Assembly (NCBI RefSeq): GCF_000204055.1
Contig: NW_006768859.1
Location: 61,872 to 125,871, forward strand
Direction: 5' to 3'
Source of the DNA: Melampsora larici-populina 98AG31
Lineage: Eukaryota > Basidiomycota > Pucciniomycetes > Pucciniales > Melampsoraceae
Length of the DNA: 64,000 nt
How positions within the stretch are numbered: the first letter of the stretch is position 1; every line of letters starts with the position of its first letter. Below, piece after piece: positions 34,451 to 48,500 of this stretch. The notes beneath the pieces are model-generated. The model made no database searches, was not told the origin of the DNA, and saw only the letters and a list, made by a program, of their open reading frames with translations. Position numbers and translations under genes: made by a program.

Positions 34451-36271
34451 GTTGGTGGTGGACTTGATTATCATTTCAATCCCAATGCCCGTTGATGGGA
34501 TTCCTAACTTGTGGTCTCTCAAAGTTTATTTTTTTTGCCTCCTTCATTGTTTTTTGGGAGCTGGTAAGAGAATCGCCACATCTGACCTCATGAAACTCAC
34601 CTCTCATTGCAGCTTTTATCCTTCTTTTACTTGACTGTCTTCACTTGCAATTTCTTTTACTTGTTGCTTTTCTTTTCTGCAACAGTATTTACTCAATTTT
34701 TGATTGTTATTCTTCTTTTTCTAAACCAAATTTGTGACAACCTTTTTTTCTGAGTGTTCTTTAATAGGTCTCCATGATTTGTACTGCCACCATGATGCAC
34801 TTTTCAAAAAAAGCAACCATTCTCCAATGGGCTGTAAAGAATCAAGATGTGATAAAGTTGTATTCTAACATGTTTGCAAATTTGAACCTTCCATAACCCA
34901 TAATCCAGACTGAATCAGCTACTATATTGACCATAATTCTGTCCGACTTCTCTTCTTTCTTCAACTTGATCACTCGCACTGTTTTCGATCAATCGTGCTC
35001 ATTCAATTCTTTCAACACTCTTCACTTCAATCTGTAATTGATTGATTCAGTGAATCTTGCCATAATCATAGCTAATCACTAATAACCTCTCTTTTAATTC
35101 AACTGACAATATCTATTCACATCTTCTTTACTCTTTATTCTCACTAAGTCTCTCTATGTCTTCTCGCGTCCGATCCTCATCTTGTATTAATTTAAACCTT
35201 GCTTCTTAAAGTGTTCTGTTTTCTATTTTTTTTATTTGTTCTCTTAATTTCTAAACCCAAAACACACACTCAAACTATGATTGAAATAACCAAAATTTGA
35301 TTTCTTTCTTCTGAAAGAAAGAGCAAATAAAGTAATAGTAAAGTAAATGATTGATAAATTTGCTTTAATAAATGTTTGAGTGTGAGAGTTGTGGTGAATT
35401 TAATATTTAATAAGAGCTCCTCTTCACACAATGTTCATTGATAATACTAAAAGTTTTGATTTTATTGTTGATTGGCCATCTGAACTGATCATAAAACTGA
35501 CGAAGACAAACTTGAAGAGAACACTCCCTTCAACTGTCCTCCTCATGAAGCCTCAACAGCCGTATTTACGCGTGCCTGCTATCTCCTCAGCTTTGTCACT
35601 TTGGCAAAATGCAAGCAGGCAAAAGAGTCCACCACGCCCCGCTTCGCGAGCTTCTCGCAAGCTTCTCGGATTGCCGAAGCGCTTTGGATCCATCTTTTGT
35701 GAAAACAAAAGCGTCACAGATCTTGGCGGACCAATTTGAAGATCACTGTCAAACTCCAGATTTCAAATCCTGGAGACTCACGGTCCAAAGCGACAAATTG
35801 GATTTCGGACGAAAATTCATCATCATATTTTTGGTGCATCCCGCCTAGAGCTCTAGGGATATAACGCCAGCGGGAGGGGGTAAAGGAAGGTTGAATCAAA
35901 TGGAAAATTAAGGCCAATCATCTGATGGTTGTGATTGCGTACAGATGTCACACGTATTCACATTTTGGACGACAGAGTGTCAGACAACAAGCTGCGGGGT
36001 AGATGGTACCGTGACCGTCCTTGTTACACAGTGTAGTAGCCGCTAACGGATAGCGGCTGATGAATTGCAGGACCCATCCAATGTTCAGATTATTTATTCA
36101 ATAGGAGTTTACTTTCTCGGTAGATTGGTATCGATGTGATTTGGTGAAGACCTATCACTTTTAATTTTGATTCGAATTAAAAGTCAAAAATCGATTTACT
36201 ACCCAATTCCACATCAAGTCTCTCTCAATCTCAAAACCTCATCAAACTATCGATCCACTTCACAAATCAAC
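34451..36271. other. gene-free stretch and promoter of the Osh3-like gene
   Basis: AT-rich sequence with a pyrimidine-rich run; a more GC-balanced island around 35520-35850 has no intron-exon pattern or recognisable protein. The last ~150 bp (A/C-rich) are the likely 5' UTR of the next gene. Confidence 0.4.
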
Positions 36272-39200
36272 ATGAATTCAAACTCATCACCACCTGAGCC
36301 AAATTCTCTTATCGGTCAACCAATTCTTGAAGGATGGTCAGTCTCTTTCTCTCTCTCTATGTAGATCTTGTTCAATCTACTGACCCCATTCTTTCTTCAC
36401 TCTGATTTAGGATGTTGAAGAAAAAGCGCAAGAAAATGCAAGGTTGAATAATCCCACTAACACGGTTTGTTGCTGCCTCGGTCTGACTGTCTCTTTCGTT
36501 CATTACCCACAGGATTTGCGAGGCGATATTTCTACCTCACCGATCAACCTGCTACCCTCTCATACTCTTTTTCACCTCAGTCAAGAATCAGGGATTCAGT
36601 GTATATCAGTCTTGCATCAATCTCAATCTCTCGGCGTTCAAAGTCAATTCATATCGATTCCGGTGGCTCACTGGTCATGCACATCAAAACTCTTTCGGAC
36701 TCTGACTTTGTACGCTGGACAAACATCTTAAAGTCTCTCGTCACCAACGGCGGCGTCAAAGAACATGAGCGTCGACAAAGACGTCGAAAAGCAGCGAAAA
36801 AGACTAAAGGCTCAGAGTCAAGTGGTGGACCTTGCCTCGGACTTGGTCTCAATTTTGCGGATCTCAATGCTTTGAGGCCACTCGATATGTCTACAATCTA
36901 TCATTCGGTATCTAAGATGCAAGCTGTTAGTCTTTGTTTTATCTTCCATTGATCGTGACTATATCTAACGTCTCACCTTGCGGCGAATGTTATTTATACT
37001 GTAGCCCCTCGTAGCCCTCGAATCTATACAAGCTCCCTTACGCGATTTCTTACTCGCCCATCCGGAGAACGCATCTCCTCCATTCTCTGACTCTGCAGCG
37101 AGTGTCGCTATCGTCAACTATTCCAACATCTCTCCCAATTCATCAACACCTAAAGGAAAGAAACCTCATTTGTTCCGCCATCACAGCCATCAATCCCCTC
37201 ATGATGGGCCCAAACTGATGAAGACTATCACCGATGCCTTGAGCGAGCTCAGGGCAGTGCACCTTGGCCTTGTCGACCTTCTCAATGCACATTCTACTTC
37301 CATCAAGAATCAATCAACTCTCTCTTTGACCACACCACCTATTCCTCGTCAGGGTTCGGACACCTTTATCAAGTCTGGTCCTGCACCTCCTGTACCCTCA
37401 CAATCGGGTCTGACAGCTACTTCCGCTAAACCACCAAACCGATCCCTGAGTATTCAGCGAAACGGTGGTGGTAGTGTCAGCCCAAATGAGCGCAAACCGA
37501 GTCCATGTCCTGACCTCGACGCAAAGTCAGATAGCAACGACACTGAGAGCGACCTCACCTTCCATGACGCAGCCTCGGAAGAGGGTGGATTTGTAGATCT
37601 AGATGCCATTCACCCGGGACATGCGGAGGAGACCGAATTCGAGTCATTTGGAACCAGTGGTCATGGCGGTGCAATCAGCAGTGATGACTCAGAGACGGAC
37701 TCGTCAAGTGAGGCCGATGAGCCGAGTCACCGGAGAACTGACAGTGTCCATACGGTGAAGAGTCTCGTCAACTCCCAGCCTCTTCAACTTGCACAACGTC
37801 ATCGTCACCACCACCGACCATCGGTAGCATTGACCACACAGCACGTACAGAGACGCACGCGACTCCCAGCGAAAGTCTCAGGAGACGAATTCAGTGTGTT
37901 TGCAATGTTGAGGAAGAACGTAGGCAAAGTGAGTAAATTCTCCGTTACCATGTGTTTCCACGTCATATGGTATTGACGGGGTTGCCCCATCACTGTAGGA
38001 TCTTTCACAAGTATCGTTTCCCATCTCATTCAACGAGCCCTTGTCAGCCTTACAAAAACTCTGTGAAGAGGTCGAGTACTCGGATATGTTAGTCACCAGA
38101 GCTGTGGCGAGCTCCGATCCGATCGAACGCCTCGTATTCGTCTCCGCTTTTGCTGTCAGTGCGTTTTGTGCTACTAAAACTCGCGCAACGCGGAAACCAT
38201 TGTTCGTCCGATTCATTACATGGCATATAATCTTGCTAATACTAATCAGTTGGTTCCACCGCATGAAGTAATCCGATTTTAGGTGAGACTTATGAATGTG
38301 TGAGACCAGATAAAGGAATGAAGTATGTCTCTGAAAAAGTCTCACATCATCCTCCCATCAGTTGAGTGGATTATTTTCTTTGTTTTATACTTGGAATACA
38401 TTACTGATGAAGATTTGGTGGCATCAATTGAACAGTGGCAGCATACGCTGAAGGTGACGGTTGGAAATTTGAACTCACTTCATCCATTCGTCAAAAGTTT
38501 TGGGGCAAGTCATTAGAAGTCATACGTGAGGGACTCAATCGATTGACAATTTATGAGGGTGGTGCTACCAGCGGTGAGCCGTCAGGTGTCTTCCATTGGG
38601 ATAAGCCTAGCTCGTTTGTGTAAGCCTTTCTTTTATCGTACTATGATTGTATCCTCGATTACCTTACTGGTCTAGATGTGTACAGACAAGTTTATAAAAT
38701 ATCAGCTTCGTAAACTGACGGCTTGTGCGGTCATAATGTTTAGGCGCAATTTGATGTCCGGTACCAAATATCTTGAACATATTGGCAAAGTAACGGTATC
38801 AAATGACCTCGGGCCAGAAAAAGCCACAATCGAATTCAAGCCAGGAACGACCTTTGGGGGTGAAGGATCTCGAAATAAGGTAGAAATCAAAGTCATGGAT
38901 GGCGATGGTGAAGTACAAGCGACTGTGGTAGGAAAATGGGATAGCGAATTAGTACGATCAGACACAGATGAGTTGGTGTTTGAAGCCAATCCAATGCCTG
39001 AGCGTGCATCGGATTATTATGGCTTCAGTAAATTCGCAATTGAATTGAATGAAATCACAGAAGATTTGAGACCAAAATCAAGATTAGCACCAACAGACTC
39101 AAGGTTAAGACCTGATCAACGTCTGATGGAAGAAGGAAAGATGGACGAAGCTGAAGTCTTGAAAGAGCGACTAGAAGAACGTCAACGGGAGCGACGAAAG

Positions 39201-39419
39201 AAAGCAGACCATGTACCGTTTTGGTTTGAAAAGTCACCGGGATCTGAACATTGGATTTATCGAGTTTGTGGTTTATTTTGGACGTATATCAACTTCAAAT
39301 GACTCTCTGTTGACCAATCTTCTTGACTTTCTTTTTGTGGATTTCATTGTTTTTAGGGTGGTTATTTTGAGAACATCGAGAAATCAAAACCTGAATGGAA
39401 AGAGTCAGATCTCTTTTGA
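36272..39419 (+). CDS. Osh3-like oxysterol-binding protein (PH + FFAT-like + ORD)
   Basis: Nine exons: 36272-36336, 36411-36442, 36513-36925, 37005-37928, 37999-38201, 38269-38360, 38436-38619, 38744-39263 and 39357-39419; 831 aa. A PH domain (~20-115: [22 protein letters not shown], then [18 protein letters not shown]) precedes a disordered Ser/acidic linker. In the linker TFHDAASE (~355-362), after an acidic tract, fits an FFAT motif for ER VAP proteins. The C-terminal OSBP-related domain has NPILGETYE and the family signature EKVSHHPP (~568-575), then FWGKSLEV and PFWFEKS. Such proteins carry sterol or phosphoinositide lipids at ER-plasma membrane contacts. Yeast Osh3 has an N-terminal GOLD domain, which is absent here. 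Intron 5 has the donor GTTCGT, unusual but required by the frame. Confidence 0.9.
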
Positions 39420-40288
39420 GAATTCCTGAAGCACTAAAATTGTGAACTCAAAGGTTCGGATAGAAAATATATTGGTCTTAGTACCAAATCTTATAAACAT
39501 TTTAATATTGCTCATCAAATAGTTTCTTCTTTCTTTATCTGTAACTTGTCGTTCTTGAGTCTTTTCGTGTGAAGAATTATGTGTATGATTACTTTTTTTT
39601 TGTGCGTGTGCTCCTGGTTACGATGTGCTGTGTGAGATGTCAAGTTAAGCAAAATCCCTCTTCCCCTCAATTTATTACTTTGATACAAAAAAAAATATTG
39701 AAAAAAACAAAAATTAAATAGAAAAAACAAAATTCTTATGAACATTTTTTAGTGATAGTTTTTTTTTATGTTTGTAATTTCTTTTTTTTCTTGGAAAGCA
39801 AGATTTGATTTTGATTGTCTATCTCTCTTTTAACTAAAGAATGCTTTTAATGTTTGTATTGAGAAAAAAAGATTTCTTTTATGAATAGAATGTCGATGTT
39901 GATCTTGATTAGAGTTTTGTTGTCTGGTTGGTTTGTGAGTCATCAAGTATGTATGAGAGATGTGCATTGATCACAGTTAACAGTAAGAGAAGGTCATCAT
40001 CTCTGACTTCAAACTAATATGTCGAGAAGTGCGAGTGTCTGCTCAAGAACAAATTGATAAATGACATTCAGACGATATGCGGCCTTGAGTCCGAGCTGAT
40101 TGATTGGATGCCCCTTGGCCGGATCTCAATCTAGCCCGCGGTACCGGGGGCTAGACCAAGCAATCGGTTTTTTCGAAAGAAAGTGATGAAGAACTTAAGA
40201 AGTGCTGAAGTGATCTAGAAAGAAAGTCAACTTGACCATTTTACTTTAGCATACATTGCAAACCAATTCATCAATCAATCAAATCAAA
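39420..40288. other. intergenic region upstream of Pch2
   Basis: A T-rich 3' trailer of the Osh3-like gene, then spacer. Near 40130-40155 is an imperfect GC-rich palindrome (CTAGCCCGCGGTACCGGGGG...). The 40 bp before the Pch2 start are A/C-rich. An in-frame ATG at 40256 could be an alternative Pch2 start, adding 11 residues. Confidence 0.45.
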
Positions 40289-42980
40289 ATGTCAAATAAT
40301 GTGATCTTAATAGCACCTTCACCACCATCAACTTCAAAATTAACAAATCAAAACTCAATCCAACTTCAACAAGATGATTCACAAAATGAAAATAATAATA
40401 CATATACCAAAAGAAAAAGAGATATCAATGAAACTCAACATCAAACTGATTTACCATCAAATCAACAACGATCAAAATCACCCATAAATCAAGATGATGA
40501 TGAAAGTGAAAGTGAAAGTGAAACAGACGATCAAATTCAATTCGATTTACATAGTCAGTTAACAAATCAATCAACCTCTTTCATACAGATAATGGATTTT
40601 GTTTATCTTTTGGGTTTGGATGACAGAAACTTATTCAACATTTTTAAATTTGGCGGGTGCGGGGTGTGTTATATACAAAAACAAATTGAGATGAATGATA
40701 GTTGAAGTTAGATTAAAGCCAGGTTCTACTATTTTGTATGATACTGCTCGACAATCTATTGGAAATTATATAATTGATAAGTAAGTTTTCCAAAACCAAA
40801 AATCCCATTCAATTTCTGAAGGTTTTGAATGATACTGAGATTGATTACCTTTGAATGATTTTGATTTGGTTGGATTAGTTTTGCTTGTTTAGAAACTCAT
40901 GCTACTATTCCAGGTTGGGCAGATATAAAATTTTTAGAAGATGAAGTAGATCATGTATATTGTGCAGAATCAGGTAAGTTTTTAAGAACACAATCAATCA
41001 AATCAAATTCCAATCGTTACAGAGAATCAATCTGATTGATTTATTCTTTACAGCCCATCCATCAAGATTAGTACCATTACAAGAAGTCAAATTACATATT
41101 CATATTTATGAGATTCCATTAGAAGGCGAAGATAAGGTTTCGATCATGTCAGCTAATCCCACTGAAATCTCATCATCTGATTTCCAAAACCCATCATCAA
41201 ATTTAGATGATGAATCACATGATGGTATTCAGGATGGAGATGTGGCTGCTTCTAAACTTGAATTACCTGCTCATCGATTAGAAGGTATTTGGGAAAGTTT
41301 GATTTATGAAGATGGATTGAAAATTAAATTATTGAATTATATGTTGAGTTTCAGATTTTTATTTTGATTTACTTTCTTCTTGACCAAACTTGGTTTAGCT
41401 TAAAGAAACAAAAACTAAGATTGAGGTTTGGTGTGATACTAACCTTTTGATTTCGTTTTTTAAATTTTACTCTTGGTAGATATTCTTCTATAATATTTGC
41501 AGAACGAAATGTCAATCAAGCTTTAATTGCATGGCATAGATTGATTTTATTACATGGACCACCAGGAACAGGAAAAACTTCATTATGTAGATCACTTTCT
41601 CAAAAAATCTCAATTCGACTTTCATATCTGTGAGGATAAATCTTTTTCTTATTCAACTTTTCATTTTTCTTAAAACTGACGAATGATGGTTGGGTTGATC
41701 TTTTTTGGATGGATAGGTATCAAAAAACCGAATTGATCGAAATCAACTCTCATTCATTATTTTCTAAATGGTTTTCTGAAAGTGGAAAACTAGTTCAAAG
41801 TTTATTTTTAAAAATTAGTGAAATGTTAGAGGATGATGATATGTTTGTGATTGTATTAATAGGTAAATTTGATTTCGTCTCAAACTCTTTCAACATTACA
41901 CAAGTTGATTTTGTTTTCGGGGTCGGTTTTGGTAGATGAGGTGGAAAGTCTTGCTGGGTCTAGATCTACAGGTACTTCTGGGAATGAACCAAGTGATGCG
42001 TTAAGAGTAAGTTTTTGAGATGAACTTGATATTTTATATTCTTTATTTTGATTAAACTTGATGACGATTTTCTTTACCTTTAGGCAGTTAATGCATTATT
42101 AACAGAGTTGGATAAACTCAAACACAGAAGAAATGTATTGATACTAACCACTTCAAATCTAACTGGCTCAATAGGCGAGTTGTGGATGATATGTCACTTT
42201 TCAGGCTCTTAAGTAGGCTAAATTGATCAATTTTGCTGATATCTTATCAAATAATAGATGATGCATTCATGGATCGAGCGGATCTTAAACAATATATTGG
42301 TTTACCACCTATTGAAGCTATCTATTGGATCTTACGTACTTGTTTAAATGAATTGATTAAAGTAGGAATCTTGAAACCTAAAGTAAGTTTTACATTTCAA
42401 AGGTTCAATCATTGTTCTTAGAATTGGAAACGAAATTGATTGGGTTTAAATTGAAATAGACTTTAATTGATTATAAAGAAGTGATTTTGCGTCGTGAAGA
42501 ATTTGGAGAACGTGAAGAGATTGAGCCAAGTGAATTGAATGAAAAGGTCAAGAGTAGTTCATTGAGATGTTCTATGAAATTATTAAAAATTTCAGAAAAA
42601 GCTAAAGTAAGCTATTCAAACGATGTTCTTGATTCAAATTCCAAATGATGACCAACCGTTCTTTAAATAACAACTGATTTGTGTATTTTTTCTCTTATGA
42701 TATAGGGTATGTCAGGTAGAAGTTTAAGAAGGTTACCTTTATTGGCACATTCTAAGATTTTAAATAAGATTAAACTTTCCAAGACTAAAGGCCAAAACCA
42801 AGTTGAAAAGATTAGGATGGAAACTTATTTAGATGGGATGTTAAGATCTGTAATAGAAGATCAACTTAGGTCAGTTATTTTTTTTGCCGAAATATTGCGG
42901 CTTTGGGTTATTATATGTGTTTTTTTACTAATTTGGTTACGATTTTGGGGTTTTCTAGTATTGATCAACTTGGGAATTGA
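40289..42980 (+). CDS. PCH2: Pch2/TRIP13-family AAA+ ATPase
   Basis: Twelve exons: 40289-40553, 40702-40780, 40879-40973, 41054-41342, 41480-41629, 41717-41862, 41936-42006, 42084-42174, 42258-42382, 42460-42606, 42706-42869, 42959-42980; 547 aa. After an acidic, Ser/Gln-rich N-terminus the fold reads [12 protein letters not shown], then Walker [10 protein letters not shown] (~268-276), [18 protein letters not shown], Walker [16 protein letters not shown] (Asp342/Glu343), sensor-1 TTSN and [18 protein letters not shown], all diagnostic of Pch2/TRIP13. The family remodels HORMA proteins (Hop1, Mad2) using ATP, in the meiotic checkpoint and spindle-assembly checkpoint. The intron after exon 8 begins GC (GCGAGT), a GC-AG intron. 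The final 22-nt exon is the least certain part. Confidence 0.92.
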
Positions 42981-45470
42981 GGAATCGTTGAATGTATCAA
43001 AGAATGAAGTGTTTTTTTTGGAAAATGAAACGATGAATTCGATGAGAATTAATGTATATTTGTGTGTTTCTGCTTCAAAGAATGGGATTAAGAAAGATTA
43101 CAACTGACAATGATAATCCAACTAATTTTAAAAGAAAAAGTCGTATAATCCTTTGGGAAAGTTCAATGTTGATGATTTGATTTCGTTGTAAAGAATTCTC
43201 ATTCCCAATGGGGTTAGTCTATGATTTTTCTTTTTTCGAAGAAAGAATTCATCAAGATTGAAAGAATTTGTAAATGATCCACTAATTGAACCAAATAGTT
43301 TGACTAGCTTTGAATCTCTTGACCGCTTGTAAATCGTCTGGGGTGAAGGTATCACAGCTGATTCAGAGAAGCTTCAGTGAGTTTACCCGCAAAACCCAAG
43401 TACCTTGGCGCGAGAATCTAGTGAAGGTTTCTTGGATCGACGTATGCTGTTCTCTTGATGATGTACCGTGGATTTACTTGACGGAGACGTGATGAAGCTT
43501 ATTCAATAGTGACAAAATATATCAATATATGAAGATCTGATTAAAGGCATTTGATGGTATTTGATGATGGTTTATGATTTTGATTGTAGATAGTTTTCTG
43601 AAAGGTTTCAGCGGCTTGATTTCGATTGGAAAGATGAAATTGAATACGTAAAACCGATGAAGATTGAAATCAAGATACCAATGAAGATGATTTGAGGTTT
43701 TGTTTAATTTAAGAATCTCAACCAGTGAACTTCTGTCGGGGTTCGCGGTTGGAAGACCCCCGCGGAAGCGCCTAAATTTCTGATCAAGAACAGAGTACCA
43801 CACCGCTTTTGATAGATATAGAATCGAATCTTTTAATGATTAACCTCTTTTTTGGTACTATTCATTAGGCTCTTTTTTGTCTTATCATTCCGAGCTTTTA
43901 CATATTTTATTCCTTCATTCTTTCTATGTGTGTGTGTGTGTTTCTGGTATTTGTTTTTTTTTTCTTGTGAAGATCATGATCTTTGTAAACTTACGTCATT
44001 GATCTTGTGAAGAAGTTTATCGATCTCAAGACTTCAAGTGTGATGGTGACTGGATTTAGAATATAAAGTGTCATTCATCATTCAATTCAAAACTAATCGC
44101 TCAGTCCTTCATATCTCAACAAAACATTCAAACCTTTAACCACTTGCATTGCTACTAACAGCCCTCTTCCAATCTCGATTCCCTTAAACTTCATCCATAT
44201 CTACTTTTATACTCTTATATACGATTTCTTATATTGTTTATCACCTGAATTTGTTTAATTTACAAAATCGCAAAAAAACACACCCCGATTGAACATCAAC
44301 CAAGTCCAAAGCAGAAAAAGGCAACAAGTCGATCATTAGTTGTTTGTTTTTGAATTTCTAAGGATTGAAATCGTGTAAGTGTTTGTTATCTTTTGGAAGT
44401 ATTGTATAATTTGAAGTTGACTTTGCATTTGTTTATGTTTCTGATGATGATGATGATGTGTGTGTATGTTTTTTTTTTTTGGATTCTGATTAAAATTAAA
44501 TTAAGGTACGACTCCAAGAGAGAGAGAGAGAGAGAGAGAGTGATCAAGTTAGTTATTATTCAAGAACCGTACCGTTGAATATAGGTACTCACTGGTCCAT
44601 CTTTGATCCTGTCCATCACTCTTTGAGAAACATTCATGCAGTTGAATTACCTAATTAATTTTTAAAACACTCTAGTCATCCAATTCACCAAAAAGACTAT
44701 ATATATAATAATTTGATTGCTTTAAAGCGTTAGTACTCTCTCTTTGCTTCGTTTCAGAATTCAGAAAGAAAACATCCAATCAATTATATCAATCATCTCA
44801 TCATCTTCATCATCTTATTCCCATTTCCGATTTCTCAATTTTGATTTAATTTAATTTAGTTATCCTATTATTATTATTATATCAAGATATCAGAAAGTTA
44901 ACTAATTCTATATCATCTCTTCCTGATCTGATTGTTTCTCTTTTCTTATAAAGTGATTGAGCGATCTACTTTCTATCCAATCCATCAATCTTCACATTCA
45001 AAGAGAAAGTCAATGATTCCAATCTAATTCAACTTACCATTAAGTTTACCAACACATTCAACTCAACTTAAAGTGATTCCCAAAGAAACACTCTCTATCA
45101 TCAATCACCACCCGATATTAAATCAACATTCAAATCAAATTGCTTCAAATCGACATCCATCTTATCGGTTTGTATGTTGTCTTTCTCCTTGAAGTGTTTT
45201 TTTTATGGCAGAAACTGATTCCAAACTAGATATTTGCTTAGATTATCCAAGATCACCATCATCCACCTGGCCATCCAGATCCCAGTGAATCTTGAATTGA
45301 TTGAATTTGAATTGATAGTTTAATAATTTTTACCATTTTTGATTGATTTGAATTGAAATTGAGTTTTGACTGAATTTGCCACTCGAAGACACAAACCAGC
45401 ATCACCACCACCACCACCACTCAGACTCACCTCGACTCACTTCAAGTTCATCATCATCTTACAATTCATC
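42981..45470. other. long intergenic region and probable 5' UTR of the KH gene
   Basis: About 2.5 kb without a convincing gene. It contains (GA)n at 44518-44540, several TCATCA/CAATCA runs, and a GC-rich motif near 43735-43775. From about 44080 on it is C/A/T-rich like a fungal leader, with GTAAGT/GTATGT donors (about 44375 and 45173) suggesting 5' UTR introns of the KH gene. Confidence 0.45.
44518..44540. repeat. (GA)n microsatellite
   Basis: An uninterrupted AG dinucleotide run of about 11 units in the likely 5' leader or promoter of the KH gene. Confidence 0.9.
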
Positions 45471-45528
45471 ATGGATTTCTATTCTTCTTCTTTCACTTTA
45501 CCACGTCCATTTCATCATCAACCATCAG

Positions 45529-45559
<31 letters not shown>

Positions 45560-48500
45560 ACAATCACAACATCGCAATCAAAGCATCTCATCAGCATCTC
45601 ATCAATCATTGTTAACTAGTCATAATTCAACTTCATCAATTCATTCAATTCATCAAAACTCTACTAACATCAATCACACTCATTCTAACAACAACAACAA
45701 CAACAACAACAATCGATCAACCACTTCACATTCAAATAACTCTCTAGAGGATTCAACCGATCATGAATTACCGACCTCCACGCCTCTCGTCTCTAGAATC
45801 CCATCTTGTTTACCTTCTCATCCTCAACAACATTCACCTACCAATTCGATTATCAACAATACTCCTCCTACTTCAACGACTTCTAATCATACCTCATCTT
45901 CTCATCATTCAAACCTCAACCTTTCATCCTCTGATTCGCCATTACCTTCAATCGAAACTATTTCTCGCACTTGTGTAGATCTCATGTCACAACATCCATG
46001 TCTCATCACCTGTCATCAACCTAACTCGAACAAATCAACCACGCCTTCGGCTTATACGTTTCATCTCTCTGGCGCTCAGTCTCAAGTCATGATGGCTCGT
46101 GGTAGATTATTGAGAGAGAACCCATTTGAAGTTAAGAGGGTGGTTCGAATGAGCCGAACTGATATTTTGGAAGGTGGTACTACTGTTAGACCTCAGATGA
46201 AACGCAAATTGGATGAAATTGCCTCTGTCACTCGAGCTCATCTTTCTATTGTCGGTAGTGATGGTGGGATTGGTGAGGTGGATGTAGTGATTCGAGGTGA
46301 ATATGAAGCGGTGGAACAAGCTAGAGTTCGACTTTTGGTGTTATTTGATCAATTGGTAAGTCAAACTCAGTTTTAGTTTCCGATTACAAGAAATCATGTT
46401 GATTGATATGTTTTTTTCCGTATAGATTTCATTACATTCTGATGTATGTGAGATTGATTACAAGTTACATCATATCATTGCCGGTCGAAAACGAATGGTG
46501 ATTCAATCAATTCAAGAAGAAACCTGTACCAACATTTACTTTCCATCTGCACTTTCAGGTGGAGGTATCTTGGGTACACGTAATCCACTTTTGATTTCTA
46601 AGCAAAATATGATTTTTATTACTGGTGAATACTTTGGAGTTCAACGTGCTAGAGAAATGTTATTCCAAGTCTCATTACACAAGGTTTGTGATTTGCTCAA
46701 TTTAATCTTTTGATATCTTTCTGATTGGTTGATTGGTTTTTGAAAAATTTCTGTAGAGTAAATGTATCATCTCGAGAGATACCGCACTTTTACCTAGGAA
46801 ATTAGATTGGATCTTGATGGAAAAATTAGAAGAGATTAAACGTATCATGAATGATAATGGTACATTTATTAACTTTCCTCCTATTGGAAGTCAAATCAGT
46901 GTGATCTCGGTTTATGGTGATAATGTGATTCCTATTGAACGTTCAATTCGAATGTTGATGCAATTGGTCAGTTTGAATTCTTCCATCATTTCTTTTTCTT
47001 GGTCTTTCGAAACTTATATATGGATGTTATTTTCATAGGCATGCGAATTTTATACTGCCAACATTTGGCTTTTGTCTACGTCTTATAATGACTTTTTCTC
47101 GAGTACCGCCGGGTCTGATGCTCTGAATCAAAACGAGGTCACGCGAGCTTTGAACATTATTGCAGCTGATACGGGAGCCGAAGTAGTTTTTAAAGGTACC
47201 AATAGTTTTGAAGTTTATGGAACGGAGGTTGAAGTGACTGGTGCTGTCAATCGTTTACTTGATTTGGATCTGGTGAAACCTTTCCAAGCTGAGATACGTT
47301 TTCAAGTTGAACTTGCTTGTGAACATCGAGACTTTATCTCTGGTAAAAAGAATGGAAAGGTGAGCAAGGTTTGGAATCAGCTTTTCAAACGATTTAGACT
47401 GACAGTGGTGATTTTTTCTTATAGCTCAACAAGATCATGAAGGGATCAAATGTGAAGATCAAGTTTGAATCTTTTAACGATTACAACTTTTTGATTGATC
47501 TCTCGGGTAGCTCTACGGCTGCTCTTGCTGGACTTAAATTGCTTCAAGAAGAACTTCCGGCTGAGATTTCGTTTCATATCCCTGAATCCTACCATAAACG
47601 AATTATTGGTGTGGGAGGGAAAAACATTCAAAGGATTATGAAGAAGTATGGAGTTTATGTAAAGTTTTCAAATGCTGATGAATTCAATAACTTGGGTGGA
47701 TATGTGGATAACCATGATAATGTGATTGCACGGTAAGTGAAGATACTTGATGGATGGTTTTGGCTAGTTTGGCTGATTTCTCTGTTTGATTTATTTAGCA
47801 CTCCTGCCAAGAATGCCTCAAACCTTGAGAATCTCAAGCAATCTGTCATGGAGCTTGTTCATCCGAAAGATAAGAATTATATTACTGAAAAGATTTCGAT
47901 CCCACGACAATCGCATCGTACCCTATTGGGAGAAAAGGGAATCTTTTTACACGATATTGAAACCAAGACTGGTACTCGATTTTATTTTCCTTCTAGTGAA
48001 TCGGGAATTGAACACATTGAAATCTTTGGACCTGAGACTCAACTTCAATTAGCTATTCAAATGATATTGATTCATGTGGGTTTAGAAAGTGAACGTAGAT
48101 TACCTGTTTCTGAAGATTTGATGAAGGCGATTCGATCTGAAGATTTCAAAAGGGATGTCATTGAAGCTTGTAAGAATGTGAATGTTCGAGTTATCAGTCA
48201 AGGTGAAGAGGTGATTATCAAGTTTAGTATCTTGGGTCTCAATTCTTCGACTGGTGGTGGTGGTGTCAATGTAGAGTGGTTGAGAAACGCCAAGGCCAGA
48301 TTGGAAAAGTTTTTAGTGGACCGAAAGGTTAGTTTCTCGAAAGGGATCTCTGAAGCGAACTTGACTGATCATTGTTTTTTCCTACATCATTAGGTTCAGA
48401 TTAGAGCCGAATCAGCTTCGCCCGAGGTCATAGGAGGAAGGTATGTCAGAAACAGAAGCCGGACTACTTCCAGTTCATACTCTTTATCTGCTTTTCCGAC

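Noticed and set aside
35431..35848. Two overlapping plus-strand frames in a GC-balanced island
   Set aside because: No recognisable protein and no intron-exon structure joining them to the Osh3-like gene.
43128..43803. Short frames on both strands after Pch2
   Set aside because: AT-rich, no domain, no supporting splice sites; intergenic.
43735..43805. GC-rich segment considered as a tRNA gene
   Set aside because: No cloverleaf with proper D and T arms or A/B box spacing could be drawn.
45366..45470. Upstream extension of the KH gene frame
   Set aside because: Frame is open but its first codon is TTG, with no ATG before 45471; the sequence is typical leader.
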